From positions 5,149,206 through 5,213,205 of the forward strand of contig LNAC01000031.1 in assembly GCA_002007465.1 (NCBI GenBank): a DNA stretch of 64,000 nucleotides. The letters run 5' to 3'. Below are positions 12,954-25,309 of the stretch, piece by piece (within the stretch, counting starts at the first letter, position 1; every line of letters begins with the position of its first letter). The translations under genes and the position numbers were made by a program. The stretch comes from Ailurus styani. Its lineage: Eukaryota; Chordata; Mammalia; Carnivora; Ailuridae. Below the pieces are notes generated by a model. The model did not search any database, was not told the DNA's origin, and worked only from the letters and a program-made list of their open reading frames with translations.

Positions 12954-13762
12954 TCTCTATAGTGTCTTGAAGTACCTTCTACTCTTCAAAGGAAGAAATT
13001 TACTTAGTTCAGCTCTGTGCTGTATTTCATCACAGCATTATTTTTAATTCATCTATGTTCCATATCATGTAATTTCATTAGCCATAAATTTCAAAGTCAT
13101 TGGAATATTCATAGTACTTATGAAAAAATGTTGGTTTATTCTTATTTTATTACAGTATGCCATGTTATTAGAAACCTCATGCATTTGAATATTAATATTT
13201 TTATTTTACCCTATATAATATATGATTATTGGGCATTCCAGATCTCCAACAAAAAATGAAGGAAAGGGAGAGCCTAGGGAGATAATTTTAATACATATAT
13301 AAGGTGTCTATTTTGCAAATTTTTAAATCATTAATGAAAAATAAATGTAAATAAAAACATAACCTATTGCTCTGAGTATGCTTTAAAGATTAGTTTTACA
13401 GGCATCTTTCAAGTGTGAAGAACATTGTTATACAATACACACTTTCTTTGTTGCATTTGGGCAGCAAAGATGGCCAGCTTAAAATATTTGTAGATAAACT
13501 AGTACTTCAGGAAGGTCCAACGTAAATTTAAATTTTTAACTCTACACTCAATATTTATATTTACCTTTCTCTGTTGTCCTCTTTTGCTCTTCTTTCTCTT
13601 CCTCCCCCCTTCCTTTTCTTTCCCTACTTCTAATATGAGTCTGAGTTTCAATTTGGCATTGTTTTTGATTAGGGGTTAGCATTATTGAATGACTAGAGGT
13701 CCCCAAAACAGGAGTAGCTCTATCTGTTTCCTTACATACTGGGTTTGGGATAATGTTGATTT

Positions 13763-13962
13763 TTTTTTTTTTAAGATTTTACTTATTTATTTCACAGAGG
13801 AAGAGAGATCACAAGGAGGCAGAGAGGCAGGCAGAGAGAGAGAAGGGGAAGCAGGCTCCCTGCTGAGAAGAGAGCCCGATGCGGGCCTTGATCCCAGGAC
13901 CCTGAAATTATGACCTGAGCCGAAAGCAGAGGCTTTAACCCACTGAGCCACTCAGGTGCCCA
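13763..13962 (-). mobile_element. CanSINE, minus strand
   Basis: T-run and taagattttacttatttat, ending gagccactcaggtgccca. Perfect 15-bp target duplication ggataatgttgattt at 13748-13762 and 13963-13977. Confidence 0.96.
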
Positions 13963-14948
13963 GGATAATGTTGATTTAAACTTGTTAACCAGGAGGCTCA
14001 TTTATTCTGAGGAGGAAAACCCTTATTTATATTGAAATATCTTTAATAGTTTTTAAGGGAAGGGAGGCTGCCATCTTGTGTACGCTGTGTTTATTGCACA
14101 CAAAAGTGGACCCATTCAATGTTTTCTGTGTTAGACTTAAATTACACTAAAGGCTAAACAATTGCACAGTACGTTAAAGTGCTCATCAGTGACCTGACTC
14201 CAAAAAAAGAGAAAAGGAAAGAAAGTATCGCACTGGGTGGGGACATGTGTTCCTTTACTACCTGATGAAACATTTTACATACCATCTAAATCGTCTTTTT
14301 GAAACAATTTGATCCTAAGGTTCAGAAATAATTACGAATCCCTAGATTTAGAATACTCTAGAATTTTTAAATCATAGAATTTATCATTATAAAATAAAAG
14401 GATTAATGTTGAAAAATAAATCCTGAAGGTAACGCTATCTGATAAAGTGCACTTGTCAGGAACTTTGCTCTTGAATATGACAATAACAATAAAACCTGAA
14501 TTTTATTTTAGGGCTAACACACCCTAGTTTCTTCTCCCATATTTATTTGCCCTGTTTTCATTTCATTAGTGCTGTAGAAAATTTTTTAATTAGGGTCATG
14601 ACTCGGCTAATAACAGCAAAGCACAGGTGCCTAGAAAATGCTTGAAAACCACGAAGTGTGTGGTAGAGAGGCCTTAATTTTGAATAGAACCACAGGCCTC
14701 ACAACAATTTGATAAGTGTTAGTGCCATCTTGTGGTTGAATGCAATATTGCAACAAAGCGCCACTAACGCATTTAAGGAATTCGGTGCCAAGCATATTTA
14801 GAAAACGCTTGTTTAGAACAAAATTAAATAGGCTTATTTTCTATCGCCTTTAAATAAGTGAATGTGCACCATGACTGTCCAAGAAGGCGTATGACATGCA
14901 GCATTTCCAGGCTTCTATGACCATGGGGCTCATTTTTCTTGAGTGCAA

Positions 14949-15039
14949 CTTTCTTTTCTTTTCTTTCTTTTTTCATTCCCTTTCCTTTCCTTTCCTTTTT
15001 TCTTTTCTTTTCTTTTCTTTCTTTTCTTTTTTCTTTTCA
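14949..15039 (+). repeat. 90-nt polypyrimidine (TTTTC/TTTCC) tract
   Basis: Almost pure T/C run ending ttcttttcag at 15031-15040. Probably a simple-repeat expansion. It has the form of a very strong but apparently unused 3' splice acceptor. Confidence 0.9.
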
Positions 15040-15639
15040 GAGAGAGAACGCCTAGTGTAGCAATTAATTTAAACCCCAGTATCCTCGCTGTGTGACTTTG
15101 GAAAATTTGCTCACCTGTTGCAAGCTGTAGTTTCTGGAACTGTCACCTCAAGATAGCACTAGAAGTCACGTCTCAGGCTTGTTAGGTGGTATGTTATGGG
15201 ATGTAGAAAGTGTTTAGCGTGTGTTAGCTCAAGTAATCTAGATTTCCTTTTGTGATTTAAGGTCTACCATTGAGCTCTTCGGACCACTCAGGAGGATTCC
15301 GGAACCGGGGTGTATCTAACTCTAAGAAAATTTTGACAGTTCACCTATAGAGCAATTGAAGAAAATATTTCTGGGAAGGAACAAAAAAGAACTAGATTGC
15401 TTCTCAAAAGGATCTACTTTTGCGTGTATGGGCTTCTGTGCTGAATTACTGGAAGTTTTGTCCTCTTACAGAATAGCTAAACCAAATGGTGTGAGGCACT
15501 ATCTAGAGACACAAGGCCAAGTTTCTTGAAATCGCTTTTCCTATAAAAGAGTTATTCTTTTTGAACAATAGAAATCGAGCATTGTTGCATCCTGAAATGA
15601 GTGTTTCATGATGACATGCCAGAAAAAGCACTAACTGGA

Positions 15640-15830
15640 CTCATCTCCAGATGTGAGTTCTTATCTGACTGGGAATAAGGCACTTAACCTATCCTGGTTC
15701 CCTTGTCTGTACAATGGAGACAAGAGTAGAGTCACAGAGACATAGGGTACTTAGACAAATAATGAGTGTGAGTGGTCTAGAGACCAGAGGAGGCTACTTG
15801 TTAATATTAGTATTATTTACATTATCTACT
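15640..15830 (+). repeat. MIR SINE
   Basis: 'cacttaacctatcctggttcc', 'ttgtctgtacaatggagac', 'agggtacttagacaaataatg' follow the MIR order. Confidence 0.65.
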
Positions 15831-15934
15831 GATTATTCAATATCTTTACATGATAATTCTCTGATGGTACTTTAGAGTAAAAGCAGGAAAATATGGATGT
15901 TTGAGCTTCCTAAAAGCTAAGTAGAAGGAACATT

Positions 15935-16065
15935 GCATATCTGGAGTCTGAAGGTCTAAGTTTGCTTCTATCCTGTTACTTCCTGACTTATTTTTTGTGT
16001 GATTTGCGGCAAGTCACACTGAATCTCAGATTTTTTCTCATCTTCAGTATAGGTTTATCAGGTTG
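15935..16065 (+). repeat. MIR SINE fragment
   Basis: 'ctggagtctgaaggtct', 'gtgatttgcggcaagtcac', 'tctcagattttttctcatctt' match the MIR 5' half and core. Confidence 0.65.
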
Positions 16066-16134
16066 ATCAGGTATGCTCTTATCAATATCTCAGAGGATGC
16101 ATTTAACAGTACTCTGTATACTATAAACTCTGTG

Positions 16135-17075
16135 GTCATTCATTGACTCATCTGTTTAACAAATACCGAATGCCTCCTCCACTCCAGACACTAGACCTTA
16201 ATGAGGGTCAGAGCCAGTGGGGAAATTCACACAATTAACAGGTAGACATACAAATTAACCTGTAAGTAATATAATGATTAGTGCTACTAAGCAAAAAGCA
16301 AATGCCAAGAGAAAGTAATAATGAAACCTAATTCAAATTGGAAGGTTAAGAAAGGCATCCCTGAGCAAATTATATTTAAACTAAGACCAGGAAGATAATA
16401 AAATGTCAGCCAGGCAAAGGGGGAAGAGAATGGGAGGGAGGGACTTTTCAAGCAGAGAGGCTAGCTAAAATGTGCAAAAGCTGGATGCAGAAAATAACTT
16501 CCAGTAACAGACTATCTGGAACATTCCAAGGGGCCGAAACTGGAGTTGGAGAAATGGCAGGTCCTGTGTACCATGTTACAGTTTGGATTTTCTTGTAGAC
16601 GTAGTTGAAAGCTGTTGAGGCGTGTTAAGCAAAGAAGGGGGAAGATTAAATTTGCATTTTTAAAAGGTCAGTCTGTCTGTCATATAGTGAATTAATGGAG
16701 GGGGGCACAGAAGCTGTGGAGAGCCCAATTAGGAGGCTGTTATTAGAGTAGAACAGCAAAGAAGTCATGGAGGCTTAACTAGATTGGAGGCAGAGTAGAT
16801 GGATAAGGTGTATTTTGGAATTTATCGGACTTAATGGTGTCTTGGGTGCAAAGCACGGAGAAGAAGGAGGTACTGAGAGCAATTTCAGGTGTCATTCACG
16901 AGCAACTGTCATATGATGAAGTCATTCATTGACCTGACAAAGCCCAAGGGAGGAGCAGGCTTAGCAGGAGAGAGGATCAAAACTTAAGTTTTGGACATTG
17001 TGGACGCTGGAATGTCTATAGATATCCAAGTGCAGGGTACAAGAGTTAGCAGGACCAGAGGTCTGCCACACTGGC
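16135..17075 (-). repeat. L2 LINE, long antisense piece
   Basis: On + it reads as the reverse complement of L2: gaaaggcatccctgagcaaa, 'aaaggtcagtctgtctgtc', 'aattaggaggctgttattag', 'attttggaatttatcggactt', 'aagttttggacattgtgg', 'atagatatccaagtgcag'. About 940 bp makes it the longest L2 piece here. Confidence 0.8.
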
Positions 17076-17079
17076 TATT

Positions 17080-17245
17080 AAGTCATTCATGCATTCAGTT
17101 ATTCACCAAATGTTTATTGAGGACCAACAATATGTCTGATCCTGTTCTAAGTGCTGGAGATTTAAAAAAAAGATGATCCAAATGGCTCTGATATTATGGA
17201 GATTTTATTTTAGCAGGTGGTAATAGTTACATAGATGAATTTCAA
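17080..17245 (-). repeat. L2 LINE 3' end, antisense
   Basis: tcattcatgcattcagttat, 'accaaatgtttattgagga', 'gatcctgttctaagtgctgg' give the reverse complement of the L2 terminus. It directly follows the previous antisense L2 as a second copy. Confidence 0.8.
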
Positions 17246-17632
17246 AATCAAAGACAGTAACTTGATCTAGGGCATGACTGAGAAATTTCAAATGGGTACA
17301 TGGATTTTAATAACCTCCAAATTTGTGCTGTAAAACCCTCAGTCCCCAGGGTCCTCAGCCCATAGCTGGGCACCACTATGTTAAAAATAGCAATTTTTAA
17401 CACTTCAGTTGCATTGACTCCCCCAAAAGAATGCATTCATTATAATGGGTAACCACATAATAGCCTATATTTATATTTATAAAAATTTTAAAGTTTGTAC
17501 CATTATGTTAAAATCAAACTTTCAAAATGGGAGTTTCACAATGAGAAAATTGGGATCATTATTTTATTACACCCAGGTGTAGGCATACAAGGAGCAAGGT
17601 ATTATATTTACTTCAGAAGTGTGGAGGGTTTT

Positions 17633-17854
17633 TTGTTTGTTTGTTTTTTGGTTTTAGGTTTTTTTTTTTTTAAGATTTTATTTATTTATATGACACAGAG
17701 AGAGAGATCACAAGTAGGCAGAGCAGCAGGCAGGGGGGCCGGGAGCAGGCTCCCCACTGAGCAGGGAGTCCGATGTGGGGCTCAATCCCAGGGCCCTGAG
17801 ATCATGACCTGAGCTGAAGGCAGAGGCTCAACCCACTGAGCCACCCAGGTGCCC
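17633..17854 (-). mobile_element. CanSINE, minus strand
   Basis: T-rich tail side, then gattttatttatttatatga and 'ccactgagccacccaggtg'. Perfect 19-bp target duplication cagaagtgtggagggtttt at 17614-17632 and 17855-17873. Confidence 0.97.
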
Positions 17855-18154
17855 CAGAAGTGTGGAGGGTTTTAAGAAAGCCCCCAAATGATTAAATAAG
17901 AAAAACGACATCCTATATGGCAGTCCTTATGCGTTGCATCGGTATTTATGTGTTACTGCAGTGAGTGGAGTGTTGAGAAGTGATGCAGATAGTGAGTGAG
18001 CTTAAGGATATCAGCATCATAATTGTAATGCCTAACATCTATATCATGCTTTACAGTTTACAGATCCCCACTCACATTCTTCTTTAAATCACACTGACTG
18101 TAGTTATCAACTATAGGTACAGTTTAGATAAAACAGAAAGAATTAAACAAAATC

Positions 18155-18327
18155 ATTTTTTTAAGATTTTATTTATTTATGAGAGAGAGAGCATGGGCAG
18201 GGGGCAGAGGGACAAGAAGGCTCCCCACTGAGCCAGGAGCCCAATGTGGGGCTCAATCCCAGGATCCTGAGATCATGACCTGAGCTGAAGGCAGATGCTT
18301 AACCAAACTGAGTCATCCATGCGCCCC
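18155..18327 (-). mobile_element. CanSINE, minus strand, older
   Basis: taagattttatttatttatg, 'aaccaaactgagtcatccatg'. 9-bp target duplication aacaaaatc at 18146-18154 and 18328-18336. More diverged than its neighbours. Confidence 0.93.
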
Positions 18328-18544
18328 AACAAAATCTTATTATAAGGGAGTCGGGCCTTGTATTAAGAATTATTTCCTGGGAATGAAGATTGTCACACTG
18401 GGACAATTTACTTGGGGATGTCTTTGATTCACCTTCTCTAGGAATCCTTAATAATAGCATGGACTCATTAGATCAATTGGCCTCCTTCATCAGACACAAT
18501 GAGAAATGGTATGGTATCTATGGAGCTATGTCAAAGCCTTTCTC

Positions 18545-18695
18545 CCTTGCAGGTGTAGCAGAAAAGGCACAGATGTTAGAGTCAAACAAGCTTGGTTGGA
18601 ATTTTAACTGCATCTCCTAGCTGTGTATCGTGAGCAACTTACTTGACAGCTCTGATTTTCTTTATCATCACAAGGAGCTTGGGAGTGTGAAGGGA
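18545..18695 (+). repeat. MIR SINE
   Basis: 'ggcacagatgttagagtcaaa', 'tggaattttaactgcatctc', 'gtgagcaacttacttgacag' match the MIR 5' part and core. Confidence 0.8.
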
Positions 18696-19127
18696 TAATA
18701 GGAAGTTTGCAGATTACTTATTTAAGTCAGTCAAGATCATGGACCCTCTTTTTATAGCTGACCAGATGATACCAAGAGAAATGTCAGATTAATCTCTATC
18801 ATTTATAATATGAATTAAATTTACATATGCAGTCTGCAGCAGAGGTTTTTGAATACCGGGACAGGGTTACAGTATTAAGATTGGAAGATACAATAATAAC
18901 AATAATTATTATTATTACTTGCATATAATAATTATTATTTAATATTTATAGTCACTTTAAAATTTAAGGGAAAATTTAGTAAAAAGCACTTAACCTTTAT
19001 TTTCCCATGTGATAAGCTTTATTTAACTCTGGTTCCTTAAAATACTTCCTGATGTTTAAGTGAGCTAATTTCTTGCTTCCCAGAAAATAGTGTGACTAAC
19101 ATGAATCAATCTCCATCTTTTTAACAG

Positions 19128-19270
19128 GGACAAGTGATCCATACGTGAAGTTTAAAATTGGAGGAAAAGAAGTTTTTAGAAGTAAAATAATACACAAGAA
19201 CCTCAATCCTGTGTGGGAGGAGAAAGCTTGCATCTTTGTTGAACATCTGAGGGAACCCTTATATATCAAG
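19128..19270 (+). CDS. MCTP1: MCTP1 exon a: central part of C2A domain
   Basis: This is a 143-nt exon (2 nt completing a Gly codon plus 47 codons). The translation begins TSDPYVKFKIGGKEVF and ends HLREPLYIK, a classic C2-domain core. The SDPYVK motif carries a Ca2+-binding aspartate of loop 1, and NLNPVWEEK is the conserved strand before loop 2. It matches MCTP1 C2A as I know it; MCTP2 is the only close alternative and fits less well. MCTP proteins are endoplasmic-reticulum membrane proteins with three Ca2+-binding C2 domains, linked to vesicle and synaptic function. Borders: acceptor ...catctttttaacag, donor gtgagc at 19271. The upstream half of C2A loop 1 lies outside the window. The exon shows no stop or frameshift. 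Confidence 0.97.
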
Positions 19271-21359
19271 GTGAGCCAGTTATGTTTTCCTCTAATGCAA
19301 GGACATAAAATGCCCTGTTTGATGGTTTTCATCATGTCTCCCTCTCTGTTGAGATCTTTCACCAGAGATAAACTCTGTTGTGCACAACTCTAATCTGTGG
19401 TTGGTGTCACGGAGAGGAGACCGAGGGGAGGGGAAGCTCGGAGCATTTTTCTTCAGCCCAGTTCTATTGCTGGTCACTTAGGAGGATTGTGAAGTTTGTC
19501 TTCTCCTGTTGGGTGCAGTTAACTGACCTACTGCATTCTGGGGAGGTAGAAAACAAGTCTCTGTGATATAGACTGTTCAAGAATTCTGTCGGGATCTGCC
19601 GTTACTGGTTGCAAAAAAAATATTTTCCTTGGAAAATGAGAAGGGTAAAGATAAAAGGGGAGGTGTGGATTTCCTGTCTCTATTATATTACCAAAAATGG
19701 AGGGAAAGAGTCTTCTCACTTGATGTAGTTTAAAAAAAAGAACTTAAGGAGATCATTGCAACCCTAATTAATTGTTTTGTTTCCCTATCTAAATTCTCTT
19801 TAATCCATATCTCTAGATACTTTTTTCTGTATCTAATTCATATGTCCACAGATACTCTTTGTGGCTCCTATATTCTGACTATCCATTCAGTGACCAAACT
19901 TTTTTCTACTTTTACCATAATAACCACACGCCTCCTCCTATTCTCTCTATTGTCATAACTGGCACATGAACCAAAAATCTCATATAATTACTTGTTAAGC
20001 AGTCTCTACACATCCTCCTTCCCCTCAACTCTTCATTTATATTGCCTCCAGATGTTTTTTTTTTCCACAGAAAGAAAAAATAATAATCAAGATTTTATTA
20101 AAATCATAGCAGAACTGGCCGGTCCAAAGGTAGTGAGTTATCCCAATTGTTCATAGTCAGTTACAGATCGAACTCCTTATTCACTCTTTCACCCTTCTCA
20201 CTACTGCACTTGAGTAGTCTGTAAAAAAAAATCATAGCAAAACAGTTTATAAGGTCGATGAAAAAAGAATTTCTTAGGTACATAGTTGATAAGTTTCTAG
20301 AATTCATTGTGGGAAAATAGATCTGTATTTGCATAAGAAATAGTCTCAAGTGGACATTGGCTAAAGAAAATCAATTAAATAGAATCTGTGAACTATCTTT
20401 TAATATATAATGTATGATGGCATAAGAATTATTATTGTGGGAATCTTCAAGCCAATCCTCCTCCCACCAAAGGGGAGATCTTCGGGGTCAAAGATATTTT
20501 TTTCCGTGCTCCCCATTTCCAGAGAGAAAGAAATATCTGCATGAGAAAAAAGGAAATACCTTCATAATAAAGAACTGAGATAGAAGATGAAAAAGAAATT
20601 AGAAAAAAAAAAAAAAGACAAGTGGGATGTAAAGGACATTTTATTTCCAGGGAGGTTGGGAAGAGATAAGTTAGAGCAACTGCAGCCACAGGGACAATGG
20701 CTAGGAGAGGAAAGAAAGCAGGTGTTAGTAAGGATCTCACTGGACCATTTGCATCTTGTTTAAGGTCCCATCAGAGAAAAATCATGGCATGAAAAGGATT
20801 TATTTTTACTTTTACTGTGGATCTCTTTTTTTCCTGGTGTATTGCTCTGCAACAGAACCAGGTGGCTCTCCAGTCTTTGAAAGGGTTACAAAATGAACTT
20901 CCCAAAATTATATTAGGTGTCGGTTAGGTCCTTTCACTATTCTCTTGTGCTCAAGAATGAGTATTCATCTCTGTAGAAACAGAAATGTCAGAACACAGGT
21001 GCAAAAAGGAGTATCACAGTAGGCTCAAAAATAAACAAAAATCTGACATACACAGAGAAAATGGTGGCAAAAACTTTTGTTGTGGTCTGCGAGAGCAAGA
21101 ATGTATATGTGCATATCCTTCCACTGTCACGGAGACAGTGACACTGAGTGCAGGCCAAAGGCCTTGGCAAACACTACGCTATAAACTAAGAAACTAGGAG
21201 AGAAACCCCAAAGGTTTTTGTGTTTCTTTGTTTCCCATTTAGAGTTTTCAAAGTATGACATCATGTAGCCACAACCTAGCTTCCACCATACAGAAAGAAA
21301 TAGTGAATTGTAAGATAGTTGTCACTTTTGTACGTTTCTACATAAGAAAAATGATTAAG

Positions 21360-21546
21360 GGGCGCCTGGATGGCTCAGTGGGTTAAAGCCTCTGCCTTCG
21401 GCTCAGGTCATGATCTCAGGGTCCTGGGATGGAGCCCCACATTGGGCTCCCTACTCAATGGGGAGCCTGCTTCCTCCTCTGTCTACCTGCCTCTCTGCCT
21501 ACTTGTGATCTCTCTCTCTGTCAAATAAATAAATAAAATCTTTTTA
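21360..21546 (+). mobile_element. CanSINE
   Basis: gggcgcctggatggctcagt head, 'ttaaagcctctgccttcgg', then caaataaataaataaaatct. Perfect 13-bp target duplication aaaaatgattaag at 21347-21359 and 21547-21559. Confidence 0.97.
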
Positions 21547-22404
21547 AAAAATGATTAAGTAGCAATCACACTGGCTTCCAAAATACTACAAATACAAACA
21601 TAAAATGACAATATTTTTATGCACTATTTGTGCATTTAAATATGCTTTCTTATTTTTCATTTGATTTTCATTTTCTGTGAAAAGCATAGGGCTTCTTTTG
21701 AGAAAAATCTCTAATTTCTTGCTTCTTTTTTCCATTCGTTATGTTATCTACTTTTTGCCTAATCTTGCACACACACAGACCTAAACAATATACGTTGGCA
21801 GAAATATTCTGAGTTACTAGAATTTCATGAACATTGCATTATTTTCATTGTCTCTACACAGCCTTGTGTGATTGACTGACTTGATTTTGATATGATGCCC
21901 ACATCTTCCATGTTGGGAAATTAATCTTGCCTGAAAGATCTCTTAGGGACGAACTGATGCTGTAGCAACGGGTGATATGAAAATGCATCCGTGTACTTGA
22001 CGGTTAGAAAATATTGTCTACAGCCCTCCCGTCTATAGTTAAAGGAAAAAGAAGTCCATGTGTACCCTGTAATCTGATTTCTATCAATGTAAGGATAACC
22101 AAGGGAAACAAATATCAGTTCTGAGCCAAGGTTATAAAATTGCATTAAAGTTGTAGTGCTTTTACCAATTCTGGAAAAAACAGATTTTTCTTGGAACTGT
22201 CATTTTAAAAAACTAAACACAAAATAAATAATAACATACTTTCCAATTGGTTGGAATTCACATAGATTTTAATTTTAATGAGAATATTCCTTCACCTCCA
22301 AATGACTTTATAGTAAGGGCAGGTGAAAACAAGTTTATAGGCATGGATTTGAAATATATCTGTAAGGTAGTAAAAGAGGCTGGGGGTTTAGATGCAGTGC
22401 TAAT

Positions 22405-22590
22405 TTTTTTTAAGATTTTATTTATTTATTTGACAGAGAGAGACAGAGAGAGCACAAGCAGGAAGAGGAGCAGAGGGAGAGGGAGAAGCAGGTTCCCTGC
22501 TGAGCAGGGAGCCCAATGTGGGACTCGACCCCAGGACCCTGGGATCATGCTCTGAGCTGAAGGCAAACGCTTAACCCACTGAGCCGCCCT
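22405..22590 (-). mobile_element. CanSINE, minus strand
   Basis: taagattttatttatttatt, purine-rich middle, 'ttaacccactgagccgccc'. Flanks gatgcagtgcta and aatgcaatgcta suggest an eroded target duplication. Confidence 0.92.
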
Positions 22591-23064
22591 AAATGCAATG
22601 CTATTAATGGAGGTGAGAGCCACTGGAAGCTTCCGTAGGGATACTCCTGCACACATCTTAAAGAATAGGGTAAATTCAGCGCCCGTTTTAGTTGAATTGA
22701 ATTAAATTCTCCGTTTTCATCTCACCAACACAATTAGCCAAGGTAATTGTGAACACCCAGAGTTACAGTGGAAGAGAGAAAAGTGAAATATTGAAAATTA
22801 TGAAATAATTTTCATATCTAGAAATATAAAATGTAGAAAGGGGAAATGTTTGTATAAATTGCTACTTGTTTGGCCTAATCATAGGCTAGAAATCTGGGTA
22901 TTAGATTGGAGTCTTTTCTAAATAATGGAAAGTTTTTGTTAATTAGGAAGGTGATTCTGTTTGGTGACAGATTACTGTTGCTAAGATTGTTATTTTACCA
23001 AAATTGACAATTCTTTAAGTAACTCACATCTCTCCAAGCTAAGATGTGAAATAGAAAAGTCCTT

Positions 23065-23266
23065 GGGGTGCCAGGGTGGCTCAGTTGGTTAAGCATATGA
23101 CTCTTGATTTCAACTCAGGTCATGCTCTCAAGGTGGTGAGATCAAGTCTTGTGTGGCTCTGTGCTCAGCGGGAAGTCTGCTTGAAGATTCTCTCTCTCCC
23201 TCTCCTCTGCCCCTGCCTCCATGCTCATACATGCTCTTTCTCTCTCTCTCAAAAAAAAAAAAAAAA
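23065..23266 (+). mobile_element. CanSINE, older subfamily
   Basis: ggggtgccagggtggctcag head, 'ttgatttcaactcaggtcat', CT-rich part and a 16-nt A-tail. Flanks aaaagtcctt and aaaagccctt are a probable target duplication. The lack of the AAATAAA-type end fits an older subfamily. Confidence 0.9.
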
Positions 23267-23359
23267 GCCCTTAAACATGTTTCAAGTTAAAGACCATATT
23301 GCCATCTTACGCAAAATTATTTCTCACTAGGTTTTAAGGCCCCTGAAAGAATGGCATAT

Positions 23360-23830
23360 ACCAATGATCGTCAACCCTGGCTGTATATCAGTTATCCATA
23401 AAGGGTTTTTTGTTTTGCTTTGTTTTTGCTCGTGTAGTTTTATTACATTTTTTGTTTTATTTTCTTTTGTTTTTAAATAATCTAGATGTTTGGGGTGCCT
23501 GGGTGGCTCAGTCGTTCAGCATCTGCCTTCAGCTCAGGTCATAATCCCAGGGTCCTGGGATCAACCCCAACATGGGACTCCCTGCTCAGCAGGAAGCCTG
23601 CTTCTCCCTCTCCCACTCCCCCTGCTGGTGTTCCCTCTCCCACTGTGTCTCTCTCTGTCAGCTAAATAAATAAAATCTAAAAAAAAAAAAAAAAAGAAAG
23701 AAAGAAAAAGAAGAATAGATGTTTGAGTATCTTCCCTAAAGACTTTGATTCAGGACTTCTGAAGTCAGAGGCCCATCTTTTGTATTTTTGAAACACAGTA
23801 GGTTATTCTGACACACGGCTTGGGTAGGAA
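23360..23830. repeat. MER5-like DNA-transposon fragment split by a SINE
   Basis: 'gatcgtcaaccctggctgta' at 23366 and, after the SINE, 'tttgattcaggacttctgaagtc' and 'tcttttgtatttttgaaac' follow the order of the short hAT-Charlie MER5 elements. Diverged. Confidence 0.5.
23492..23715 (+). mobile_element. CanSINE
   Basis: ggggtgcctgggtggctcag head, 'gctaaataaataaaatct', then an A-tail grading into GAAA repeats. Target duplication tagatgttt at 23483-23491 and 23716-23724. Confidence 0.95.
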
Positions 23831-24149
23831 GGCACTTTTCTAGACTTTTAAATGGAAACAACTGAGTAATTAGAATGAAAATGTTTCCAGCCCTAAACTG
23901 CACAGCACCGAAACCAAATTATTCCAAAGTTAGATGCTTATATTATCTTAGACATTTTGTCTTATATGGTTCAATGATACTTCCTGAATGCATGAATCAA
24001 GAATCTCAACGATTTTAGACAACAACAAAAAATCAATGGCAAAACCAAACAAGGAAATAAATAAGTGTGACCACACTTGCTTTTGGTTTATAGGCAAAAA
24101 ACATATGAAGCTATTGAGTCTTGGGAAGATGGGATCCGTGGTCAGTTTT

Positions 24150-24310
24150 CATCATAATAATAACTACCACTTCTTGAGCACCATGCTGGGTGCCAGGCCT
24201 ACGTTATCTCATGTAAGCCTCACAATACCTAACCAGTAACTATCCTCATCCCCATTTTGTAGGTGAGTGAAACTTAGAGAGACTCAGGGTTTCCTATGTC
24301 CACCCAGCAA
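24150..24310 (-). repeat. MIR SINE, antisense
   Basis: 'cttgagcaccatgctgggtgc', 'catgtaagcctcacaatacc', 'ccccattttgtaggtgagtg' are the reverse complement of MIR. Confidence 0.85.
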
Positions 24311-24519
24311 TTATGCCACATAACTTCTTTTTTCCACAAAAGATGACTAATCGCAGTGGCCACGGTTAGGTTTTATTTTCTTTGTTTTGCAATGTCAATC
24401 CTATAATTTAGGGTTTAATTATTCTTATATAGTGAAAAGATTATTTTGAAGCTTCTGGGTATGAAAATGAGTTATGGTCATATTCAAGTAGAATCTTATA
24501 TTTTGGGTCACATTATGTG

Positions 24520-24840
24520 ATCTGGATCTTTTTCCATATCCTATTCCCATTATGCCTCTTTATTCAAATGCCACTCTCTCTGATTGCTCTCCCAAACATC
24601 TTCTGTAAATAGCACTCCCCATCACTCCCATACCCTGAGATATTTTGCTCCATGGCACGTACTACTACTTAACATCCATTTGTTCATTGTCTTTATCTCC
24701 CCCATATGTAAGCCACAAGAAATCAGAAACTTTGTCCCATTCACTGTCATACTTTCAGTGCCTAGAATAATATTTGGCACATTGTAGATGTGGACCAAAT
24801 AGTTCTCAAGTAACTGAGTAAATAAATACATGAATCTTTT
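24520..24840 (+). repeat. L2 LINE 3' end
   Basis: 'ttattcaaatgccactctct', 'tttatctcccccatatgtaag', 'cagtgcctagaataatatttgg' and a terminal 'gagtaaataaatacatgaatc' follow the L2 3' consensus. Confidence 0.85.
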
Positions 24841-25309
24841 GAACTGGCAGTTGAAAACTCCCCTTTAGTCATAACCACCTATGAGCATTTCAGTCTTCCA
24901 AGCTAACAGATTCCCATCACGGGAGGTGAGTTTTCTGTTACTTATATCCCAAAAGCATTTTAGCTGGTGTACTCCCTGATGCAGTTTTTCTTGGAAGACA
25001 ATGGAATCAAGATGTTACATAAATCCGTTGATTAGAATAAAACACGTGTTGTTCTAAACTCGCGTGAGAATGAAGAGAGTTAACCGAGCCCGAGCAACTT
25101 TTATCTCATGTTACCTAAGGTTTCCTCCTCTCCCCGGGGAGGCCCCATGAAAGCAAGGATCCCATCTAAACTGGTCAGGTGTGAATTTGCAGGCCTTCAC
25201 TCACAGTGGGTGACCAAGTCATATTTGTTAAATTTCAGTATGTCCCATTCTGAACAAAACATCCCGCACAATAGAATCTGAATCTGACCTCTTCAAAGTC
25301 CTGAATTCT

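Larger units (their letters stand above)
1..19127 (+). other. MCTP1: Upstream intron of MCTP1 (partial)
   Basis: Non-coding DNA before the first recognisable exon. It ends in the acceptor tttttaacag at 19118-19127. The next exon starts with the last two bases of a Gly codon, so the missing upstream exon must end in phase 1. That exon should carry the start of C2A, and I did not find it here. The stretch holds interspersed repeats (listed separately), simple repeats, and long single-copy-looking AT-rich sequence at about 3.2-4.5 kb, 7.1-8.9 kb, 11.2-12.7 kb and 13.0-13.7 kb in which I see no gene. The open frames here are short and overlap repeats or lack any recognisable domain. Confidence 0.85.

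Noticed and set aside
17495..17812. 105-codon open frame as a gene
   Set aside because: Its second half is a minus-strand CanSINE and the first half shows no homology; similar SINE-derived frames occur at 22247-22555 and 61846-62163.
1..19127. The preceding MCTP1 exon (start of C2A)
   Set aside because: Read through for the expected C2A first-strand and loop-1 coding sequence and did not find it; it is probably upstream of the window.
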